From: Haloarcula halophila
GTDB lineage: Archaea > Halobacteriota > Halobacteria > Halobacteriales > Haloarculaceae
Direction of reading: 5' to 3'
Assembly (NCBI RefSeq): GCF_029278565.1
Contig: NZ_CP119559.1
Coordinates: 744,001-808,000, forward strand
DNA: 64,000 nt
Shown here piece by piece: positions 24,465 to 33,851 of this stretch. Both the position numbers and the translations under genes were made by a program. Under the pieces are notes generated by a model. The model saw only the letters and a program-made list of their open reading frames with translations. It made no database searches and was not told the DNA's origin. Every line of letters starts with the position of its first letter. Position 1 is the stretch's first letter.

Positions 24465-25028
24465 TTGCTCGGACCGGCGCACGAACGTCCGGTACTTCAG
24501 ATCGTCCTCGCGCAGTTCTTCCAGGATACGCTCGATGAGCACTTCCTGGGGGTTGTGGAGCCCGCTCACTCGGTCTTGGAGGTCCTCGAAGCTCTGAAAC
24601 GGCTTTCGCTTTCGCTGGTCGAGGATCGAGTTGCGCAGTTTCTTGCCGATCCCCGGTAGGAGGTTCAACTGGTGGAGCCGGAGGGTGATCGGTTGGGCGT
24701 CGTTGTAGAAGTCGACGAACCGCTGTTCGTTGTCCTCGACGACCTCCTCGACGACGTACTCCAGTTCGGAGCGAGCCCCGCTCGGGAGGTCGTCGAACTC
24801 GACCTCGTCGATACGGCCGAAAGCAGTCAGGTCGACTCGGTCACCGATCGAGACGTCCGAATCGGCGTCCAGAACGAGTTCGTAGATATAGAACTCCTCG
24901 ATCCCGAGGACGAACGCGAGCGGATCTTTCTGGTGCTGTGGACGGTCGTCTGACGCCCGCCCGTGGGGGAGGACATCGATGACGACACCAGTCATGGTCG
25001 CACCGTCATCGCTCTCCGTATCACTCAT
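24450..25028 (-). CDS. DUF655 family RNA-binding protein
   Basis: 192-aa archaeal DUF655 protein. Residues ~10-95 are an OB-like region (VIDVLPHGRASDDRPQ, GIEEFYIYELVLD, GDRVDL), and ~125-180 a helix-hairpin-helix (LHQLNLLPGIGKKLRNSILD, RKRKPFQSFEDLQDRVSGL). These suggest nucleic-acid binding; the function is not established. It lies between RpoF and KsgA as in many archaea, pointing to ribosome biogenesis or transcription coupling. Its last four codons and stop belong to the first unit of a 59-bp tandem repeat, so the C terminus (EQGEGE) may be variable between strains. TATA-like CATTAAGTA ~26 bp upstream. Confidence 0.93.
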   Translation of the reverse strand: MSDTESDDGATMTGVVIDVLPHGRASDDRPQHQKDPLAFVLGIEEFYIYELVLDADSDVSIGDRVDLTAFGRIDEVEFDDLPSGARSELEYVVEEVVEDNEQRFVDFYNDAQPITLRLHQLNLLPGIGKKLRNSILDQRKRKPFQSFEDLQDRVSGLHNPQEVLIERILEELREDDLKYRTFVRRSEQGEGE

Positions 25029-25029
25029 A

Positions 25030-25103
25030 GACTGCGGTACGACCAGAGCATACTTAATGGCGAGGGATACAGAGTATCAGAAGCGCCAGGCCACACCGCA
25101 GTC
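25030..25103. promoter_or_regulatory. 9-bp inverted repeat around the DUF655 promoter
   Basis: GACTGCGGT (25030-25038) and ACCGCAGTC (25095-25103) flank the TATA-like element near 25054; a smaller GATAC-AGA-GTATC lies inside at 25066-25078. Function unknown. Confidence 0.35.
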
Positions 25104-25258
25104 GGCTTCTCGCCGGGCGGTGACTGGTCGATCGGGACGCCTGGCTAGCCGTTCCGTGTGGCGACCCTCACTCCCGCTCGGGCGTCCGATGATCGACCGG
25201 AGACACACAGCTGCGGAGTAAACGGGCGTGAGAAACAGAATTTTTCGACGGCTTTCGG

Positions 25259-25615
25259 TCAGGCGTACTGTTTGACGATACCGAGAACCTCGTCGAGTTC
25301 GTCCCCGGACAGCGAGTACCGCTCCTGGGCGAACACCGAGCGGAGTTCGTCTCGGTCAAGCGGGCGGAGGTTGGCGATCTTGTAGGCCGTGGCCTCGTCG
25401 ACTTTCTCCAGTTCCTGGAGTTTGTCGACGAACTCGCGGGACTCCTCGGGATCGAGGAGCGCGAACCGGTTGACGTGTTCGATAGCGCGTTTGAGTTCGT
25501 AGCGCATCTCGCGGTCCTCGTCGGCGGCCCGCTCCATCTCCAGCTCTTCGAGGATCGCCTTCGTCTCGGCGTTGGTGAGGTACTCCTCGTCGAGCTTCTC
25601 TTTGAAGATGGTCAT
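25259..25615 (-). CDS. rpoF: DNA-directed RNA polymerase subunit F (Rpb4 homologue)
   Basis: 118-aa Rpo4/RpoF, which forms the stalk of archaeal RNA polymerase with RpoE. N terminus MTIFKEKLDEEYLTNAETKA is the tip that binds RpoE; the C-terminal HRDC-like helices include KVDEATAYKIANLRPLDRDE and SLSGDELDEVLGIVKQY. Three bases separate it from eL21, which precedes it, the normal archaeal arrangement. Confidence 0.94.
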   Translation of the reverse strand: MTIFKEKLDEEYLTNAETKAILEELEMERAADEDREMRYELKRAIEHVNRFALLDPEESREFVDKLQELEKVDEATAYKIANLRPLDRDELRSVFAQERYSLSGDELDEVLGIVKQYA

Positions 25616-25618
25616 CGG

Positions 25619-25909
25619 TTACTCCTGACTGCGGAGGTGAGCGGGCTTGGTGATGACGGTCTTCGTCTTTCCGCCGTCGACGATCTCGACCTTGTACGCA
25701 GTCCCCTGTTCGCCGACGACAGTGCCGGTCAGACCGCTAAATCGGGGGTGGAACCGGCCGTCGGGCACTGACGGATCGATCTTCAGGTGGACCTTCTCGT
25801 CGGTCTCGAACTGTGCGACGGAGCGCTGGGGCGGCGAGGTGCCGCGGTCGCGTGGCTTGTTCTTGAGCTTGTCACGTGTCCCTTCGAGGGGTCCGTTGGA
25901 ACTGGGCAT
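25619..25909 (-). CDS. rpl21e: 50S ribosomal protein L21e
   Basis: 96-aa eL21: basic N terminus [20 protein letters not shown], core [40 protein letters not shown] (KOW/SH3-like fold). First gene of the eL21-RpoF unit with TATA element GTTTTATTAG ~31 bp upstream. Confidence 0.96.
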   Translation of the reverse strand: MPSSNGPLEGTRDKLKNKPRDRGTSPPQRSVAQFETDEKVHLKIDPSVPDGRFHPRFSGLTGTVVGEQGTAYKVEIVDGGKTKTVITKPAHLRSQE

Positions 25910-26027
25910 TCTTGAACATCGCTTGTCCGGTCGCCCTAATAAAACGTGCGTTCCGCGGCCACGAGTGAGTGGGGCTACGAGGTGGCGTTGTGACTACGCG
26001 AACGGACGGAAACGAGAGAGTTCGGCG

Positions 26028-26294
26028 TTACAGTCGGCCGACAGTGTCGACATCGACGGACTCGACGTCGTCGACGTCGGCGAACGCTTCCTCGACTGCG
26101 TCGGTCCCGCCGGACTCGTCGGGGATGATGACCGTCGGGAACAGTGCGACGAGTCCGAAGGCCACGTCGTCACGCTCGAAGCCTTTGATTTTGGCACCTT
26201 CCGGAAGCGAACCTTCCAGGCGTTCCTGGAGGTCGTCGAGGTCGACTTCCGGGCTCTGTGGCATGACCTTGATCTTGGCAGCGACTTTCCCCAT
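26028..26294 (-). CDS. ef1b: Translation elongation factor 1-beta
   Basis: 88-aa aEF1B, the nucleotide-exchange factor that recharges aEF1A with GTP. Ferredoxin-like fold with [39 protein letters not shown] and [19 protein letters not shown], ending [12 protein letters not shown]. Length and ends are those of archaeal EF1-beta. It follows the zinc microprotein by 2 bp and is co-transcribed with it. Confidence 0.96.
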   Translation of the reverse strand: MGKVAAKIKVMPQSPEVDLDDLQERLEGSLPEGAKIKGFERDDVAFGLVALFPTVIIPDESGGTDAVEEAFADVDDVESVDVDTVGRL

Positions 26295-26296
26295 CG

Positions 26297-26476
26297 TTAT
26301 GGCCCCGTGAAACCGCAGTCAGGACACTTGTACAGGTTACTCTGCTTCCGGCAGGTCGCACACCGGTAGATCTGGTGCCCGCAGTCTGGGCACTTGAACG
26401 CAGCGGCGTTCGTGCCGGCGATGTTGATGCCACACGAGACGCACTTTTGCGTCCGCTTCTGTTGGCTCTCGCTCAT
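26297..26476 (-). CDS. Zinc-ribbon microprotein with four CxxC(G) motifs (HVO_2753-like)
   Basis: 59-aa protein with four Cys pairs, CVSCG, CPDCG, CATC and CPDCG, enough for two zinc sites. It matches the haloarchaeal microprotein HVO_2753 of Haloferax volcanii, which was reported to carry two zinc pockets and to affect swarming and biofilm formation (from memory). Co-transcribed with EF1-beta, which starts 2 bp later; the link to translation is conserved but unexplained. The ATG at 26476 begins [16 protein letters not shown] and has TATA element CGTTAAAAG ~29 bp upstream; a GTG or ATG further upstream is not needed. Confidence 0.93.
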   Translation of the reverse strand: MSESQQKRTQKCVSCGINIAGTNAAAFKCPDCGHQIYRCATCRKQSNLYKCPDCGFTGP

Positions 26477-26558
26477 ACCATCCCGTATCCGACCGCGGCT
26501 TTTAACGATTGCCAAACGCCCCCGACACCGTGAGCCGGTACCACACTGTGGCCAGGCG

Positions 26559-27143
26559 TCAGCTTCCGGGCAGGATGTCGCCCAGCGCGGCGCCGATAGA
26601 CATCGGGACGAACGCGACGGTACAGATCGAGAGCGATTCGACGAGCGCCGCCGGCGCCGTCGACCACTCGACCATCCCCCACGAAGTGAGCAACGCGACC
26701 GAGACGACGAACGCGGTCCCCGTCACCCCGACCAAGCGCCGTGGGACGAGCCCGAGATACGCGTTCGCGACACGCACGTCCTGGATGTCGGCGACGTAGA
26801 GGATGCTGATGACGATGCCGATAGCGGCGACCAGCGTCCCGAGGAGGTACAGCGGGTGCTGTGCGATGTGTCGTCCGGCGTCGACCGTTCCTCCCTCGAC
26901 TGCCATCGGGATGCCGAACAACAGCGATCCCAGCACCGCCTCTGCGAGGTCACTCCGGTCGAATCCCCAGACGACACGCCCGAAGACGAGCGGGTCGTCG
27001 TCCTGGGAGTCTGCGGCGGCCCGCATGGCCTCTCGGACCTGTTCGCGCTCCGTGGGACTGTCGACGAGCGCTTCCAGTTCCTCCAGTTCGTCGAACAGGG
27101 TTCCGATCCCGTCCTCGTCGTCCGTCTGGGACTCCTGAGTCAT
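26559..27143 (-). CDS. DUF2391 family integral membrane protein
   Basis: 194-aa membrane protein: about 65 N-terminal cytoplasmic residues with an acidic coiled segment ([20 protein letters not shown]), then four to five hydrophobic helices ([79 protein letters not shown]). The pattern is that of DUF2391/TIGR02587 proteins; function unknown. Single gene, divergent from tfb. Confidence 0.85.
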   Translation of the reverse strand: MTQESQTDDEDGIGTLFDELEELEALVDSPTEREQVREAMRAAADSQDDDPLVFGRVVWGFDRSDLAEAVLGSLLFGIPMAVEGGTVDAGRHIAQHPLYLLGTLVAAIGIVISILYVADIQDVRVANAYLGLVPRRLVGVTGTAFVVSVALLTSWGMVEWSTAPAALVESLSICTVAFVPMSIGAALGDILPGS

Positions 27144-27300
27144 GACCTGGCAGTATTTCCACTTTCGGCGACTCGCTAATGCCAGTTCTGGTCGGGTGAC
27201 GGGAACACTCGACGATAATTTTCCCGGTCGGAAGATCGTATATAGCCCTTGTGGCCGACTATCACCCCCTATCGAAGGGCGTTTTTGCTTTCAGCACAAC

Positions 27301-27323
27301 ATTTATATAGGTCAGAACGTTCT
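27301..27323 (+). promoter_or_regulatory. tfb promoter: TATA box followed by a 10-bp palindrome
   Basis: ATTTATATAG at 27301-27310 is the TATA box; AGAACGTTCT at 27314-27323 is a perfect palindrome lying between TATA box and predicted transcript start (~27331). Start codon at 27338. The placement suggests repression by steric block. Confidence 0.6.
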
Positions 27324-27337
27324 CCTTAAAAGAACAC

Positions 27338-28297
27338 ATGGAACGGCCGACGCGCCAGCGGGACACGGACCAGGAGGAGCGCGAGCAGGAGTCCGAAGAC
27401 ACGGGCCAGCAGACGTGTCCGGAATGTGAGTCGGAGTCCATCTCTAGCGACGGGGGTGGAGAACTCGTCTGTGAGGACTGTGGCCTCGTCATCGAGGACG
27501 AAAACATCGACAGGGGTCCCGAGTGGCGGGCGTTCAACCACTCGGAGCGACAGTCCAAGTCCCGGGTCGGAGCGCCGACGACCCAGACGATGCACGACAA
27601 GGGACTGACGACCCAGATCGACTGGAAGGACAAGGACGCGTACGGACGCTCACTCTCCTCGGAGAAGCGCAGCCAGATGCACCGACTGCGAAAGTGGCAG
27701 GAGCGTATCCGGACCAAGGACGCCGGCGAGCGAAACCTCCAGTTCGCGCTCTCGGAGATCGACCGTATGGCCTCGGCACTGGGCGTCCCGCGCTCGGTAC
27801 GGGAAGTCGCCTCGGTCATCTATCGACGGGCACTGGACGAGGACCTGATCCGGGGCCGCTCTATCGAGGGCGTCGCGACGGCCTGTCTCTACGCGGCGTG
27901 TCGACAGGAGGGCATCCCCCGGAGCTTAGAGGAGGTCTCGGACGTCTCCCGGGTCGAACAGAAGGAGATCGGACGGACCTATCGGTACGTGGCCCAGGAA
28001 CTCGAACTCAAGATGGAACCGGTCGATCCCAAACAGTACGTCCCCCGGTTCGCCTCGGAACTGGAACTCTCCGAGGAGGTCCAGTCCAAGGCCAACGAGA
28101 TCATCGACAAGACCGCCGAGCAGGGACTCCTCTCCGGGAAGTCCCCGACGGGCTATGCCGCCGCAGCGATCTACGCGGCCTCGCTGCTCTGTAACGAGAA
28201 GAAGACCCAGCGGGAGGTCGCCGACGTGGCACAGGTGACAGAGGTCACCATCCGGAACCGGTACCAGGAACAGATCGAAGCGATGGGCATCCACTGA
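27338..28297 (+). CDS. tfb: Transcription initiation factor TFB
   Basis: 319-aa TFIIB homologue that bridges TBP-TATA and RNA polymerase. An acidic ~27-residue tail precedes the N-terminal zinc ribbon ([20 protein letters not shown], then DCG), followed by the B-reader region ([20 protein letters not shown]) and two cyclin folds ([20 protein letters not shown] ... and [20 protein letters not shown] ...). The end [18 protein letters not shown] is typical. Haloarchaea carry several tfb genes; which paralogue this is cannot be told. A T-run follows the gene. Confidence 0.96.
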   Translation: MERPTRQRDTDQEEREQESEDTGQQTCPECESESISSDGGGELVCEDCGLVIEDENIDRGPEWRAFNHSERQSKSRVGAPTTQTMHDKGLTTQIDWKDKDAYGRSLSSEKRSQMHRLRKWQERIRTKDAGERNLQFALSEIDRMASALGVPRSVREVASVIYRRALDEDLIRGRSIEGVATACLYAACRQEGIPRSLEEVSDVSRVEQKEIGRTYRYVAQELELKMEPVDPKQYVPRFASELELSEEVQSKANEIIDKTAEQGLLSGKSPTGYAAAAIYAASLLCNEKKTQREVADVAQVTEVTIRNRYQEQIEAMGIH

Positions 28298-28329
28298 CGC
28301 GCCGGTCGATCGTGGGGAGTGGGTGGTGG

Positions 28330-28335
28330 TTTTTT
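28330..28335 (+). terminator. T-run after tfb
   Basis: Six consecutive T residues 33 bp after the tfb stop, the usual form of archaeal terminator; it lies just before the end of the convergent rhodopsin gene. Confidence 0.5.
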
Positions 28336-28359
28336 CGCCGTAGATCCGGAAGTTGCGGC

Positions 28360-29064
28360 TCAGTCGCCGGCAGCGACAGCGCCCTCGCTCTCGGCGATCG
28401 AGACGAGCGTCGTCCGGCCGTAGAGGGCGATCAGGCCGAAGCCGACTTTCGTCACCACGTCCAGGTAGGTGATCACCAGCGCGGTCGTCTCGACGTCCAT
28501 GAGAGCGATCCCCGCCTGACCGAGCACCCAGACGACTGGATAGACCAGCCACAGGACGACGACGAAGTTCCGCAGCGTCCGGTAGAGTCCCGCTTCGATG
28601 TCCGAGAGTGAAGCTGTCGCCGTGGCCGCGACGTCACGGTAGAGCAGATAGACGACGCCGGCGAAAGCCAGGCCGCCGAGCGCGAACAGCCCGTAGCTCA
28701 CCGGAGACGACGTCACTGCTCCGGCGAAGCCGAAGACGATCGTCAACGCCTGCAGGGCGACGAGTTTGGCGAGGTCCTGCCGGGAGGCGTGTGCCAGCAG
28801 GCCGAGATAGAGGACGTTGATCGGGGTCGTCAACAGCCAGTCGACGTACCGGACCACGTAGACGGTATGCCCGTCGCTCTGGACCGTCCCGATCCCCAGA
28901 AAGAGCAGTGCGTAGGCCACGACGGCGATCCCCGGGATCGCGACGAGCAGGAGATACCGTCGTCTGTCGCTCTTCGGGACGAGCGTGTAGCCGTATGCCA
29001 GTACGGCCGTCCCGAGCAGTTCACCGAGCAGTCCCAGCATGAACCAGGTCGTTATCGTGTCCAT
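28360..29064 (-). CDS. sop2: Sensory rhodopsin II-type photoreceptor
   Basis: 234-aa seven-helix retinal protein, a blue/green-light receptor for phototaxis. Retinal Schiff-base Lys-206 (LDVVTKVGFG) with Thr-205, a residue typical of SRII rather than of bacteriorhodopsin; counter-ions Asp-75 (VRYVDWLLTTP) and Asp-202; pocket aromatics Trp-76, Trp-172, Tyr-175, Trp-179. The position of the bacteriorhodopsin proton donor holds Tyr-86, not Asp, so it should not pump efficiently. Tyr-200 matches the NpSRII residue that hydrogen-bonds the transducer. The gene starts 2 bp after the transducer gene stop, the standard htr-sop operon. Confidence 0.93.
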   Translation of the reverse strand: MDTITTWFMLGLLGELLGTAVLAYGYTLVPKSDRRRYLLLVAIPGIAVVAYALLFLGIGTVQSDGHTVYVVRYVDWLLTTPINVLYLGLLAHASRQDLAKLVALQALTIVFGFAGAVTSSPVSYGLFALGGLAFAGVVYLLYRDVAATATASLSDIEAGLYRTLRNFVVVLWLVYPVVWVLGQAGIALMDVETTALVITYLDVVTKVGFGLIALYGRTTLVSIAESEGAVAAGD

Positions 29065-29066
29065 TG

Positions 29067-31397
29067 TTAGTCGTCGGTCGCAGCGGTCGTCTGGCCGTTG
29101 CCGGTGCCGGATGCGGCGTCGACCTCGAAGCGTTCGAGCAGCGATTCCAGTTCCTCCGCGCGGGCCTGGAGTTCACCGGCGGATTCCGAGACCTGCGCGA
29201 TCGATGCGGCCTGGTCTTCGGCCGCACCCGCGACGGTATCGGCCTCGGTCGCAGTCTGTTGGCTGATGTCCGCCAGGTCGTCGATCGTCCCCATGACTTC
29301 CTGTGCCGTACGGGCCTGTTCCTCGGTCGCCCGGTCGATCTCCTGGATGCCGGTGTCGACCTCCTCGGTGTACTGGACGATCGTCTCCAGGGCGTCGACG
29401 GTCTCCTCGACGGTCTCGACGCCTTCGGTGATCCGCTCGCTGGTCGACTCCATCGTCTCGACGGTCTCGCCGGCCTGTGACTGGATGCGTTCGATCCGGC
29501 CCTCGATGTCGCCGGCGGCTTCCTTGGTCTCCTCGGCGAGGGACTTGATCTCGTCCGCGACGACGGCGAAGCCCTCGCCCTGACCGTCGGCGTGAGCCGC
29601 CTCGATCGACGCGTTCAGTGCCAGCATGTTCGTCTGCTCGACGATCGAAGTGATGACGCCGACGATCTCACCGATCTCATCCAACTCGTCGTCGAGCGCG
29701 GTGATCTCTTCGACGGTCGCCTCGGTCTGGTCTTCGATGGCGTTCATCTCGGTGATCGCCTCCTGGGCGGCCTCTCGACCGTCTTCACCGACCTCGGCAG
29801 CCGATTGAGAGGTGTCAGCGACCTGCTGGGCGGAGGAGGCGACTTGCTGTGCCGTCGCCGAGAGGTTCTCCATCTCGCCGGCGGCGGACTCCAGCCCCTC
29901 GTTCTGTTCGGTCGTCCCCTCGAAGATCTCCTGGATGGACTTCGAGACCTGCTGGCTCGCCTGGTCGACCCGCTTGGCGTTGGACTCGACGCGCTCGCTG
30001 GACTGCATCACGCTGCCCGTGAACGAGCGCACGTCCGAGAGGAGGGCTTCCAGCGCGTCGAGGGTCGTGTTTATCTCCTCGCCGACCTCGGCCATCGCGT
30101 CGCTCATGCTTTCGGTGTCGACACGGGCGGTCAGGTCCCCGTTGGCGGCCGCCTCCAGGGCCTGACTGTACTCCTGGGCCTTCAGTTCGAGGTGACTGCT
30201 GAGGGCCTCCATCTCGTTGCGCTCCTGTTCGACCTCCGAACGGGCCTGCTCGGCGTCCTGTTTCGCTTCCTCGGCTTCCTCGCGTGCGCGCTCGGCGGCC
30301 GATATCTGCTCGTCGAGGTTCGTCCGCATGTTGTCGAACGCCGAGTACAGCGTCCCGAACTCGTCTGTCCGGGACGTTTCGAGGGTGACGTCCAGGTCAC
30401 CGTCGGCCATCGCCTGTGCCTTCGTCGAGAGGCGCCGCAGCGAGACGATGGTGTTGCTGCCGATCGTGACCCCGACCAGTCCCAGGTTCACGATCGCGAT
30501 GAGGATCAGGCCGACGAGGTCGGAGTTGATCTGGCTGCTGAGCGCGTAGGCCTGTTGTGGGTTCGCGTGGACCATCACGACCCAGTCGTGAGAGTCCAGT
30601 CGGCTCAGTCCCATGAGCATCGAGTCGGTCTCGACGAAGTCGCTCTGTCCGCCCTCCAGCGACTGGAGCGGGTTCTCGCCCCCCGTGGCGACCGGCGCGG
30701 TCGTCCCGATCATCGAGTGGTTCGGATGCGAGACGAACTGCCCGTCGGTGTTGACCACCGTCGTGAACGATCCGTCGCGCTGGTTCGAGATCTCGTCGGC
30801 CTTGGCACCGAGATCGGTCATGTAGACCAGTGCCCGGTTCTCCGCGCCAGGGACCGGCGAGACGACGGCGATGATCGGGTGGTCGACGACCGAGACGCTG
30901 AACGGTTCCGTCACGTGCGTATCGTCCGGGCTCTCGAACTCCGGAGGATCGGTCGCGAACGGCGCGCCCTGCTCGGCGGCGTTGACGCCGACGAACTCCT
31001 GGTTCGAACTCTCGGTGATCACTCCTGTCTCGGTGTTGACGTAGTGGACCGCGACGACATCCGGTGGAACGGAGTCGGTTTCGATCAGTGCTTCGAGCCT
31101 GTCCTGTCGTTCTGTGGCGGACCCGTCGGCGAAGACGGGGAGGCGTGATGTCGTCCGTACGTCCCGCTGGGTCGTGGTCAGCCAGGCGTCTAACTGTCCC
31201 GCTTGTGTCCCCGATAGCGCCGTCATGTCGGTGGCCACGTCGTCTTCCAGCGTGGCCGAAGCCTGAACGCTGATGACGGCACCGAACGCAACGACGACGA
31301 CGATCGCGAACGCGAGCGCGACACCGAGACGCGTGGCGTAACTGTCACCGACGACGCTCGGGAGCAGTGTGTCCCTCTCTTCGGTCATCTGGTGCAT
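29067..31397 (-). CDS. htrII: Phototaxis/chemotaxis transducer HtrII
   Basis: 776-aa methyl-accepting transducer that passes the SRII signal to CheA/CheW. TM1 ~24-45, a ~245-residue extracytoplasmic dCache-like domain (~47-290), TM2 ~293-315, two HAMP units ([20 protein letters not shown] and [13 protein letters not shown]), and a long signalling coiled coil with the conserved tip [20 protein letters not shown]. The periplasmic domain makes it like Halobacterium HtrII, which also senses serine, rather than the short Natronomonas form; its chemical ligand is unknown. Two starts are possible: 31397 (used here) and the in-frame ATG at 31388, which fits the TATA element GTTTTAGA at ~31416 better for a leaderless message. 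Confidence 0.94.
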   Translation of the reverse strand: MHQMTEERDTLLPSVVGDSYATRLGVALAFAIVVVVAFGAVISVQASATLEDDVATDMTALSGTQAGQLDAWLTTTQRDVRTTSRLPVFADGSATERQDRLEALIETDSVPPDVVAVHYVNTETGVITESSNQEFVGVNAAEQGAPFATDPPEFESPDDTHVTEPFSVSVVDHPIIAVVSPVPGAENRALVYMTDLGAKADEISNQRDGSFTTVVNTDGQFVSHPNHSMIGTTAPVATGGENPLQSLEGGQSDFVETDSMLMGLSRLDSHDWVVMVHANPQQAYALSSQINSDLVGLILIAIVNLGLVGVTIGSNTIVSLRRLSTKAQAMADGDLDVTLETSRTDEFGTLYSAFDNMRTNLDEQISAAERAREEAEEAKQDAEQARSEVEQERNEMEALSSHLELKAQEYSQALEAAANGDLTARVDTESMSDAMAEVGEEINTTLDALEALLSDVRSFTGSVMQSSERVESNAKRVDQASQQVSKSIQEIFEGTTEQNEGLESAAGEMENLSATAQQVASSAQQVADTSQSAAEVGEDGREAAQEAITEMNAIEDQTEATVEEITALDDELDEIGEIVGVITSIVEQTNMLALNASIEAAHADGQGEGFAVVADEIKSLAEETKEAAGDIEGRIERIQSQAGETVETMESTSERITEGVETVEETVDALETIVQYTEEVDTGIQEIDRATEEQARTAQEVMGTIDDLADISQQTATEADTVAGAAEDQAASIAQVSESAGELQARAEELESLLERFEVDAASGTGNGQTTAATDD

Positions 31398-31565
31398 CTA
31401 GGCAAAAACCGTTCTAAAACGTTGGTCCCCTATTCTCACCACTGATAAGCGGGTGTCGTCGTGCTGTCTGATCGGACCGGGACCGGGGTCGGGATAGCCG
31501 TGGCACAGCGTGCTACCCAATAGCATAATACATGACGAGCGTCCTAGTTCCGACGAACGACCGGT

Positions 31566-32963
31566 ATGTCATCAGACGCCCCCGGGTCTCGGGACCCCCG
31601 ACAGCTCATCGCCGACGTGATCACGGGTGGGGATACCGGTCGCGGCACGATTCCGCCGCTGCTCGGTCTGCTCGACGTCGGCGACCGGCAGGTCCGACTC
31701 GGTGCGGCGACGGCGCTCTGTCTCGTCGCCGAGGAGCATCCCGACGCAGTGCCGGTCCTCGTCCGACGGCTCGCCGACCGGCTCGACGAGGGGCCGGCGA
31801 CGGAACTGGCGCTGTCGTATCTGGCTGTCAGCTATCCCGAGGCGGTCGCGGAGGGCGTCGGCGACCTCACCGACGAAAAGCAAGCGTACATCCGCCGCCA
31901 AACCGCCGTCGGGCGAGGGAACGCGATACTGGACCGGTCGCCGCTGTCGAACCGCGACCTCGGGCGGACGACGCTGCCGGATCAGGGCGACGGCTACGGG
32001 CCACGGAGGGTGTACACCGAAGACGACGAGACGGACCACGGTGGCGGAGCCGGAGGTCAGGAGCAGGATCTGGACGGAGAGCCCGACGCCGCGCCGCTGG
32101 TCGCCGACTCCGACTGGCTCCCGATCGTCGAGTACGAGAGCCCCTTCGACCGGCTCTCGATCCTCGCGCCGCGTGACAGCCGCCGCTACGGTGACAGCTA
32201 CCGCACGCTCGGAATACGCGACGACGACGAATACGCGCTCGCGATCCAGTTGCTCGACCATCCGGCCGGCGAGACGGAGTTCCTCGCCGATCTCGCGTCA
32301 CGGCTCGACGAGTGGGAGAGCGTCAGCGACATCGAGAACGTCCTGGCGCTGTACGGCTGGCACCGGGAGCCGGGACCGTGGATCGCGACGGAGTACACCG
32401 CGGAGACGCTCGAAGACCGCGGGGAGTTTGAGCCTGCCGACGCCGTCTGGCACGCCAGCCAGTTGGCCGGAGCGGTGACGGAACTCCACGAACGGGGGAC
32501 CGTCCACGGCGGTATCGACCCCGAGAACGTGGCGTACTACGGGAACGTCCTCACCGAGGACGAGCGCCAGCCGCCCCTGCTGGACAACGTCGGGCTGTTG
32601 GGGGTCTACCGGTATCACTTCGATCCCGCGACCTACCTCGACCCGCGCTATGCCGCACCCGAATATTACGACCGGCGGTTCGGTCGGGTCGACCACGCGA
32701 CCGACATCTACCAACTCGGCGCCGTCTGTTTCCGGCTGTTCACCGGGCGCGCCCCCTTCACGGGATCGTTCAGCACCATCCGCGACCAGGTACTCGATGG
32801 CGATGTCCCCGCACCCAGCGAGGTCGCTGACGTGCCCGAACCGGTCGACGACATCGTGGGGAAAGCGCTGGCCCGGGAGAAACTGGCGCGGTACGAAACT
32901 ACCAGCCAACTCACACAAGAGCTACGTGCCCTGGGTAACCCAGACACAGGTAGTGGTGATTAG
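31566..32963 (+). CDS. HEAT-like repeat plus degenerate protein kinase domain (pseudokinase)
   Basis: 465-aa protein. Residues ~25-120 form HEAT-like helices (VRLGAATALCLVAEEHPDAV); ~150-180 is an acidic linker; ~185-460 has the fold of a Ser/Thr kinase, but catalytic residues are changed: the VAIK strand reads LAIQ (Gln-228), the HRDxKxxN loop reads HGGIDPEN (314-321, both Arg and the catalytic Asp replaced), and DFG reads DNV (340-342). APE (AAPE, ~366) and the DxYxLG helix (TDIYQLGAVCFRLFTGRAPF) are intact. It is therefore a predicted pseudokinase. Three bases before a membrane protein with a GTG start, so the two are probably one operon. TATA-like GCATAATAC near 31526. Confidence 0.85.
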   Translation: MSSDAPGSRDPRQLIADVITGGDTGRGTIPPLLGLLDVGDRQVRLGAATALCLVAEEHPDAVPVLVRRLADRLDEGPATELALSYLAVSYPEAVAEGVGDLTDEKQAYIRRQTAVGRGNAILDRSPLSNRDLGRTTLPDQGDGYGPRRVYTEDDETDHGGGAGGQEQDLDGEPDAAPLVADSDWLPIVEYESPFDRLSILAPRDSRRYGDSYRTLGIRDDDEYALAIQLLDHPAGETEFLADLASRLDEWESVSDIENVLALYGWHREPGPWIATEYTAETLEDRGEFEPADAVWHASQLAGAVTELHERGTVHGGIDPENVAYYGNVLTEDERQPPLLDNVGLLGVYRYHFDPATYLDPRYAAPEYYDRRFGRVDHATDIYQLGAVCFRLFTGRAPFTGSFSTIRDQVLDGDVPAPSEVADVPEPVDDIVGKALAREKLARYETTSQLTQELRALGNPDTGSGD

Positions 32964-32966
32964 CCG

Positions 32967-33698
32967 GTGCAGATAGGGGGGTTCAGGGTCGAGTTACAGT
33001 TCGTCGCGGACAACCCCAACCTCACGTTCATATTTTTCATTGCACTTACACTTCTGACCGTCCTCGGTGCCCGCTTCAGTTTCTACGCGTATCGGAACAG
33101 ACAGGCGAGTGACCTGGCGACGGACGCACGTCTGTGGGACTATCTCGTCGCCGTCGGCGTCTTCGCTGTCGGGTTCGCCCTGCTCGGCATCGTCGAGATC
33201 GTGACGACGCTTCAGCTTCCGATCAAGGGCAGTCTCGTCCTCGCCCACGTCCTCGTGTTGGCGACAGCGATGCGGGTCCTCTACCGGAGCATCGTCCCAG
33301 CCGGCGAGGAGGATCTGGGGACCTACGAGAGGGTGCTGACACGGGCCGCAGTCGTCGCGGTCGCGGTCGTCGGGATCGGATCGGCGCTCGTCGGCCGACA
33401 CCCGTTCGTCGTCGCCGTCATGGGTATCAGCGCCGGCACGTTCGCGGCGGCAGGCGTCTCCTTCGGCCACCGCGGGGCCGCCGAGACCCGCGTCCAGGGC
33501 ACCGTCATCGACACGCTGTTGCGCCACCTGCTCCCGGTCTTGCTGTTCGGTGCGCTGGTCCCGATTGTCGACCTGGCGACGCTGGCCGGGCTGGATCGAG
33601 CCGTCGTCCTCCACGTCCAGGTGGTGTTCGTCATCATGACCGCGACGACGTTGATGACGGCGACGATCAAGCTCCGACAGAACCTCGCGACGCTGTGA
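32967..33698 (+). CDS. Seven-helix-like membrane protein of unknown function
   Basis: 243-aa integral membrane protein starting at a GTG three bases after the pseudokinase stop. About seven hydrophobic helices: LTFIFFIALTLLTVLGARFS, LWDYLVAVGVFAVGFALLGI, GSLVLAHVLVLATAMRVLY, AAVVAVAVVGIGSALVG, FVVAVMGISAGTFAAAG, LLPVLLFGALVPIVDLATL and VVLHVQVVFVIMTATTLMT. I do not recognise a family; spacing of helices is like small histidine-kinase sensor regions but no kinase or HAMP follows. The pairing with a pseudokinase suggests a sensory or scaffolding module (inference). Confidence 0.75.
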   Translation: MQIGGFRVELQFVADNPNLTFIFFIALTLLTVLGARFSFYAYRNRQASDLATDARLWDYLVAVGVFAVGFALLGIVEIVTTLQLPIKGSLVLAHVLVLATAMRVLYRSIVPAGEEDLGTYERVLTRAAVVAVAVVGIGSALVGRHPFVVAVMGISAGTFAAAGVSFGHRGAAETRVQGTVIDTLLRHLLPVLLFGALVPIVDLATLAGLDRAVVLHVQVVFVIMTATTLMTATIKLRQNLATL

Positions 33699-33851
33699 GC
33701 CACCGAAGGGTAGGGTCCCGGCTGCCTGGCCGTCATCGCGATCGAGCCGTCGGCGGGGTGTGGGACGCTCACCACGCTCGCTCGGCTGTTTCCGGGAACT
33801 CCCCTCCCGGTCACCCCCTGATTTATCGGGCTGCCGTCCTTCACCGAGTGT

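Noticed and set aside
24110-24597. Forward frames with repeated protein segments across the 59-bp repeats
   Set aside because: The repetition comes from the DNA repeat; real coding on the reverse strand ends within it. Not a CRISPR: copies are contiguous with no spacers.
29592-31148. 518-codon forward frame
   Set aside because: Antisense of htrII.
31532-32176. 214-codon forward frame overlapping the pseudokinase
   Set aside because: Different frame inside the HEAT region; Arg-rich shadow.
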